Below are positions 43,667 to 47,919 of a DNA stretch of 47,919 nucleotides, in pieces; position 1 is the stretch's first letter; each line of letters opens with the position of its first letter. The stretch is from Burkholderiales bacterium. GTDB taxonomy: Bacteria; Pseudomonadota; Gammaproteobacteria; Burkholderiales; Usitatibacteraceae. A model generated the notes under the pieces. The model saw only the letters and a list, made by a program, of their open reading frames with translations. It made no database searches and had not been told where the DNA came from. The DNA lies in the NCBI GenBank assembly GCA_019634955.1, contig JAHCAK010000032.1:1-47919 (forward strand), written 5' to 3'. The position numbers were made by a program, and so were the translations under genes.

Positions 43667-43689
43667 AAGGGGAGCTCCGGCTCCCCTTT
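43667..43689. terminator. Bidirectional terminator between erpA and anmK
   Basis: GGGGAGC (43669-43675), loop TCCG and GCTCCCC (43680-43686), flanked by AA and TTT. It can end erpA on the plus strand and anmK on the minus strand, whose stop is at 43696. Confidence 0.85.
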
Positions 43690-43695
43690 CGCATT

Positions 43696-44787
43696 TCAGG
43701 CGGGATGGATCGCGCCCAGGATGCAGGGGTGGGCGGCGCCCGTGACGGCCCGCAGGTCCACGGGCTCGCGTCGCACGCACTTCAGCGCCAGCCACGCGAA
43801 GGCCAGGGCCTCCACCTGCCCGGTCGGCACGCCGAGGCGGTCGGTGGGCGCCACGGGGACAGGCGCGAGCCGCTCGCTGATCCTCGCCGCCAACCGCGGG
43901 TTGCGCGCCCCTCCCCCGCAAAGGTACGCCTCGTCCGGGATGCCGCAGTAGCGGCGGATCGCCTCGGCGATCGTGGCCGCCGTGAACTCGAGCAGGGTGG
44001 CCTGGACATCGGCAGGACTTGTCCCGCCGCCCAGCCGGGACTCGAGCCAGGCCAGGTTGAAGAGCTCCCGCCCGGTGCTCCTGGGCGGGGGTTTCCCCAG
44101 GAAGGGCTCGTCCAGCAGCCGGCCCAGCAGCGCGGCATCCACTCGCCCACGGCCAGCCCACTCCCCGCCCTCGTCGAAGTCCCTGCCCAGGTGCCGCTTC
44201 GCCCACGCGTCCATCAGGACGTTGCCCGGCCCGGTGTCGAACCCCGTGTACGGGAAGCCCGGAACGAGGCAGGACACGTTGCCGATCCCGCCGATATTCA
44301 CGACCACCCGGTGCCGGCCGGGGTGCCGGAATACAGCGTCGTGGAACGCGGGCACCAGCGGCGCACCCTGTCCTCCGGCAGCTACGTCGCGGCTGCGGAA
44401 GTCGGCGACGACGTCGATGCCCGTGCGCTCCGCGAGCCGGGCCGGGTCGTTCAGCTGGATCGTGTATCCCGCCTCGGGCCGGTGCCGGACCGTCTGGCCG
44501 TGGCAGCCGATGGCCGCTATCGCGGATGGGGCAGTGCGGGTCTCCTCGAGCAGGAGCGCCACCGCCTCCGCATACAACTCCGCGAGGCGCACGGCGCACG
44601 CGCCGGCGGCGTCGAGCCCGTCGCTCCCGGGTACGCTCAGCGCGAGGAGCGCGGCCTTGAGCTCGCCGGGAAAGGGGACTGTCGCGGTGCCCAGGCACCG
44701 GGGAGGCGATTGCGAGAAGTCCGCGAGGGCGGCATCGGCCCCGTCGAGGCTGGTCCCCGACATGATGCCGATCGCGAGGCCGCGCAC
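43696..44787 (-). CDS. anmK: Anhydro-N-acetylmuramic acid kinase
   Basis: The 363-aa protein is taken to start at GTG 44787 ([21 protein letters not shown]), directly after the stop of the M23 gene. MSGTSLDG is the family hallmark; [38 protein letters not shown]-like and [10 protein letters not shown] segments complete the ASKHA-fold kinase. It opens and phosphorylates 1,6-anhydroMurNAc to MurNAc-6-P. Together with AmgK and MurU in this window it indicates a peptidoglycan recycling route. Confidence 0.94.
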   Translation of the reverse strand: [363 protein letters not shown]

Positions 44788-44788
44788 G

Positions 44789-46111
44789 CTACTCGTAGCG
44801 GAGCGACGGCGCGTTCCGGACCATCGCGATCTGGGCGCCGGCGCGCGCGGCCTGCGCATCGAACCGCGACCGCAGGCTCGCGGGCACGGGCGTGGCCTTG
44901 GGAAGCGCTACCCGCATCGGGTCCTGGTGGATGCCGGAAATCTTGAACTCGTAGTGCAGGTGCGGCCCCGTGGCCCAGCCCGTCGCGCCCACGAATCCGA
45001 TGGGATCGCCCTGCCGTACGCGGGCGCCCGCGCGGATGCCCTGGGCGAAGCCCGAAAGGTGCGCGTAGAGCGTCGTGATCGATCCGCCGTGCCGGATTTC
45101 CACCGTCTTGCCGTAGCCGCCCTTCCACCCGGCGGAAATGACGTGGCCGTCGGCGGCGGACAGCACGCGCGTGCCCGTGGGGGCCGCGAAATCCGAGCCG
45201 GTGTGGGCGCGCCAGTTCTTGAAGATGGGGTGAAGGCGCCGTCCGAAACCCGAGCTCACGCGCGAGAACTCCACCGGGGAACGCAGGAATGCCTTGGCGC
45301 GGCTCGTCCCGTCGAGCTCGTAGTAGGCGTCGCCGCCCTCCTCGTCCTCGAAGAGCACGGCGGTGTAGGTGCGCCCCTGGTTCACGAACTCCGCGGCGAG
45401 GATCCGGCCCGTCGTCACGGGCTCGCCGCCCTCGTAGGCCAATTCGTAGATGACGGAAAAGCGGTCCCCCGAGCGGATGTCGACGTGGAAGTCGATGTCC
45501 GTGGAGAAGACCCGGGCGAGCTGCATCGCGATGGCGTCCGGGATGCCCGCCGAGTCCGTCGCGGCGAAGAGCGAGGACTTGATGGTGGCCGACTTGTAGT
45601 AGGCGCGCGGCGCGGCGTCGGCGGATCGCTCGCGGGCCGAGTAGCCGTCGCCGTCGCGACGCACCTCGAGAACCTTGCCCGGCGAGACGAAGTAGCGCAG
45701 CGCCAGGAGGCGCCCGCCGTCGTCCGTCTCCGCCTGCATCGTGCGCCCCGGGATGAGCTGGCGGAAGATCTGGCGCCCGACGGCGTCGCCACGCAGGAAG
45801 GCGAGCGCGCCATCGTCGGAAATGCCGAGCCGGGCCACGAGGGCTGCGACGGTGTCGCCGCGCAGCACGCGTTCCTGGCTGCTGAATCGCTGCTCCGCCG
45901 GCGCTTCGCGCGGGGCGAGTTCCGGAAGCGGCACCTCCAGGGTGACCGTCTCGCGGGCCACGGAGTCGGCGACGGTGCCGGGTGCGATCCCGAACGCGGT
46001 CACAACGCCCAGCGCAGGCAGGCCGAGCAGCGCCGCGCCGAACGCGAGCTGCCGCAGGGGCAGGAGGCGGGCATGGCGCTGCGCTAGAATGGCGGTCTTT
46101 TCGACGGTCAT
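44789..46111 (-). CDS. M23 family peptidoglycan DD-endopeptidase (MepM/OapA-like)
   Basis: The 440-aa protein is taken to start at ATG 46111 (MTVEKTAIL); a further ATG at 46129 is possible. A membrane anchor (LAFGAALLGLPALGVVTAFG) is followed by a LysM/OapA-like region (VLRGDTVAALVARLGIS) and a central domain, then the C-terminal LytM peptidase with HTGSDF (His and Asp zinc ligands) and GPHLHYEF (second His pair). It is predicted to cut peptide cross-links in the periplasm. It is divergent from tyrS and 1 bp from anmK. Confidence 0.93.
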   Translation of the reverse strand: MTVEKTAILAQRHARLLPLRQLAFGAALLGLPALGVVTAFGIAPGTVADSVARETVTLEVPLPELAPREAPAEQRFSSQERVLRGDTVAALVARLGISDDGALAFLRGDAVGRQIFRQLIPGRTMQAETDDGGRLLALRYFVSPGKVLEVRRDGDGYSARERSADAAPRAYYKSATIKSSLFAATDSAGIPDAIAMQLARVFSTDIDFHVDIRSGDRFSVIYELAYEGGEPVTTGRILAAEFVNQGRTYTAVLFEDEEGGDAYYELDGTSRAKAFLRSPVEFSRVSSGFGRRLHPIFKNWRAHTGSDFAAPTGTRVLSAADGHVISAGWKGGYGKTVEIRHGGSITTLYAHLSGFAQGIRAGARVRQGDPIGFVGATGWATGPHLHYEFKISGIHQDPMRVALPKATPVPASLRSRFDAQAARAGAQIAMVRNAPSLRYE

Positions 46112-46136
46112 CGGCCGGGCGGGTGCCAAAGCCGGC

Positions 46137-46145
46137 AGGATAGCA
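46137..46145 (-). promoter_or_regulatory. Extended -10 candidate for the M23 peptidase-anmK unit
   Basis: TGCTATCCT on the minus strand ends 25 nt before the chosen ATG. The divergent tyrS may use TAGAAT at 46085-46090 on the plus strand, so the two transcription units would overlap at their starts. Confidence 0.35.
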
Positions 46146-46185
46146 GGATTTTTCGCCCGGCAGGCAAAAAAGTGGAATCAAATCA

Positions 46186-47391
46186 ATGAGTCAACGAGAA
46201 GACCTCGAGGTCATCCGGCGGGGCGTGCACGAGCTGATCCTCGAGGAGGATCTCGTGCGCAAGCTCGCCAAGGGCAAGCCGCTGCGCGTGAAGGCGGGGT
46301 TCGACCCGACCGCGCCGGACCTCCACCTCGGCCACACGGTGGTGCTCAACAAGATGCGCCAGCTGCAGGACCTCGGGCATCACGTGATGTTCCTCATCGG
46401 GGACTTCACCGGCATGATCGGCGACCCGAGCGGGCGCAACGCCACCCGGCCGCCGCTCACCCCGGAGCAGATCGCCGAGAACGCCGAGACCTACAAGGCG
46501 CAGGTGTTCAAGGTCCTCGACGAGTCGAGGACCGAGATCCTCTTCAATTCCACCTGGTGCAACCAGCTCGGCTCGGCCGGGATGATCCGGCTCGCCGCGA
46601 CCTCCACGGTGGCGCGGATGCTCGAGCGCGACGACTTCTCGAAGCGCTTCGCGGAACAGCGGCCCATCTCGATCCACGAGTTCCTCTACCCCCTGATGCA
46701 GGGCTACGACTCCGTGGCGATGAAGTCGGATGTCGAGCTGGGCGGCACCGACCAGAAGTTCAACCTCCTCGTGGGGCGGGAACTGCAGAAGCACCACGGC
46801 CAGGAGCCGCAGGTGATCATCACGATGCCGCTGCTGGAGGGCCTGGACGGCGTGAACAAGATGTCCAAGTCCCTCGGCAACTACGTCGGCATCCACGACC
46901 CGGCCGGCGAGATGTTCGGCAAGCTCATGAGCATCTCCGACGAGCTGATGTGGCGCTACGTGGAGCTCCTTTCCTTCGAGTCGCTCGCGACCCTCGCCGG
47001 CTGGAAGCGTTCGGTGGCGGAGGGCGCGAACCCGCGCGACGTGAAGGTCCGGTTCGCCCAGGAGATCGTCGCCCGCTTCCACGACCAGGCGGCCGCCCGC
47101 CAGGCCCTCGAGGAGTTCGAGGCGCGCTTCCGCCACGGCGAGATCCCGCCGGACCTTCCGGAGCAGTTCCTGGATGTCCCGGCCGAGGGCGGCGCGATCG
47201 CCCAGGTGCTGCGTTCCTCGGGCGTGTGCCCGAGCACCTCGGAGGCGCTGCGGATGATCGAGCAGGGTGGCGTGAAGGTGGACGGCCAGAAGGTCTCGGA
47301 CAAGGGGCTGCGGCTCGCGGCCGGGGCGACGTACGTGCTCCAGGTCGGCAAGCGCAAGTTCGCCCGGGTGAGCCTGCGGGCACCCTCGTGA
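46186..47391 (+). CDS. tyrS: Tyrosine--tRNA ligase
   Basis: The 401-aa class I synthetase starts at ATG 46186; the upstream sequence is A-rich with no strong Shine-Dalgarno. The HIGH-type motif is in [21 protein letters not shown] is at about residue 225, and an S4 RNA-binding domain forms the C terminus ([24 protein letters not shown]). The sequence style is that of the TyrZ/type-2 group. It lies just upstream of the rRNA operon promoter. Confidence 0.97.
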   Translation: MSQREDLEVIRRGVHELILEEDLVRKLAKGKPLRVKAGFDPTAPDLHLGHTVVLNKMRQLQDLGHHVMFLIGDFTGMIGDPSGRNATRPPLTPEQIAENAETYKAQVFKVLDESRTEILFNSTWCNQLGSAGMIRLAATSTVARMLERDDFSKRFAEQRPISIHEFLYPLMQGYDSVAMKSDVELGGTDQKFNLLVGRELQKHHGQEPQVIITMPLLEGLDGVNKMSKSLGNYVGIHDPAGEMFGKLMSISDELMWRYVELLSFESLATLAGWKRSVAEGANPRDVKVRFAQEIVARFHDQAAARQALEEFEARFRHGEIPPDLPEQFLDVPAEGGAIAQVLRSSGVCPSTSEALRMIEQGGVKVDGQKVSDKGLRLAAGATYVLQVGKRKFARVSLRAPS

Positions 47392-47412
47392 AACCCGCCG
47401 GGCCGCAATTGC

Positions 47413-47440
47413 TTGACCGGCCCGGAAAACGCGCTATAAT
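47413..47440 (+). promoter_or_regulatory. rRNA operon promoter
   Basis: TTGACC (47413-47418), a 16-nt spacer and a perfect TATAAT (47435-47440), followed by a GC-rich discriminator (CGCTG) as in stringently controlled rRNA promoters. A 7-bp inverted repeat (47398-47404 and 47419-47425) flanks the -35. It lies about 200 bp before the 16S gene. Confidence 0.87.
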
Positions 47441-47490
47441 CGCTGTCTTTTCGCCCTCACCCCAAGGCCTTAGCGGGGAGACCCGGCGAA

Positions 47491-47502
47491 CGCTCTTTAA
47501 CA
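47491..47502 (+). promoter_or_regulatory. boxA antitermination site of the rRNA leader
   Basis: CGCTCTTTAACA matches the rRNA boxA consensus (TGCTCTTTAACA) in 11 of 12 positions, between the promoter and the 16S gene. It recruits NusB-S10 for antitermination. Confidence 0.88.
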
Positions 47503-47640
47503 AGTCACAGCCGATAGAGGTGGGTGCTGCGGGTGCGCGCCGGTTGACCTGATGCCGCGAGGCGCTGGGTGGCCGGGTTGAAGCATCTTGCAGTGCTCAC
47601 TTGGAATCCATGTGATTCTTTGTGAGTTTTTGATGGATTG

Positions 47641-47919
47641 AACTTTAAGAGTTTGATCCTGGCTCAGATTGAACGCTGGCGGAATGCTTTACACATGCAA
47701 GTCGAGCGGCAGCGCGGGGCAACCTGGCGGCGAGCGGCGAACGGGTGAGTAATGCATCGGAACATGTCCATGTCGTGGGGGATAGCCCGGCGAAAGCCGG
47801 ATTAATACCGCATACGCCCGAGAGGGGAAAGCAGGGGACCGCAAGGCCTTGCGCGATTGGGTTGGCCGATGTCCGATTAGCTTGTTGGTGAGGTAAAGGC
47901 TTACCAAGGCGATGATCGG
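47641..47919 (+). rRNA. rrs: 16S ribosomal RNA (5' part, cut by window edge)
   Basis: The universal start AGAGTTTGATCCTGGCTCAG begins at 47648, placing mature nucleotide 1 near 47641. GAACGCTGGCGGAATGCTTTACACATGCAAGTCGAGCGGC and GGCGAACGGGTGAGTAATGCATCGGAACATGT-like segments fit Betaproteobacteria. About 279 nt are inside the window. The open frame called on the opposite strand here is spurious. Confidence 0.98.

Noticed and set aside
47689-47907. A 72-codon minus-strand frame at the right edge
   Set aside because: It lies entirely within the 16S rRNA gene.
1-47919. CRISPR arrays, insertion sequences, prophage or tRNA genes
   Set aside because: No regularly spaced repeats, transposase or integrase motifs, or cloverleaf sequences were recognised on reading; only short tandem or inverted repeats were found.

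Overview
The window is chromosomal DNA of a high-GC (about 70% by eye) Gram-negative bacterium, almost certainly a betaproteobacterium. Supporting signs are the partial 16S rRNA gene at the right edge, the outer-membrane and LPS machinery (LptD, SurA, a Gram-negative porin, MltA, Lnt), a ubiquinone pathway with a Coq7-type hydroxylase, and a gene order resembling that of Burkholderiales-type genomes. Family and genus cannot be fixed from the sequence alone. Nearly all of the window is core housekeeping DNA, densely packed with 1-4 bp start/stop overlaps.

Layout. 1-4762: a zinc metalloprotease cut by the left edge and a secreted prolyl oligopeptidase. 4831-8660: the ybeZ(phoH)-ybeY-ybeX(corC)-lnt cluster, followed convergently by a methyltransferase. 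9561-14939: glyQ-glyS-gmhB-plsC-like-ygjP-like-gloA. 14940-16890: a visibly lower-GC insert with two unrecognised exported or membrane-anchored proteins. 16892-22240 (minus): lptD-surA-pdxA-ksgA, with amgK-murU divergent from lptD, then a PaiB-like protein, pepP, two FAD ubiquinone-type hydroxylases and dsbC. 29159-31062: mltA, a 44-aa membrane ORF and apaG. 31152-36516: rpe-gph and then trpE-trpG-trpD-trpC, preceded by a probable 16-aa leader peptide with three Trp codons. 36722-40956: a porin with a strong terminator, coq7, osmC, an AI-2E-family transporter, and rplM-rpsI with a good promoter and terminator. 41073-47391: argC, a DUF6776-like protein, a bactofilin, erpA, anmK, an M23 peptidase and tyrS. 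47413-47919: an rRNA promoter, boxA and the start of 16S rRNA.

How the genes fit together. AmgK, MurU and AnmK, together with MltA and the M23 peptidase, point to a Pseudomonas-type peptidoglycan recycling route that re-enters at UDP-MurNAc. LptD, SurA, DsbC, GmhB and Lnt serve outer-membrane and envelope biogenesis. UbiH, a UbiI-like protein and Coq7 are the ring hydroxylases of ubiquinone synthesis. Most notable are the probable trp leader peptide, two compensating frameshifts in trpD, the low-GC insert, and recurring extended -10 promoters, two of which (plus one plain -10) sit exactly 7 nt from the ATG as expected for leaderless mRNAs. No CRISPR array, transposase, tRNA or prophage gene was seen.
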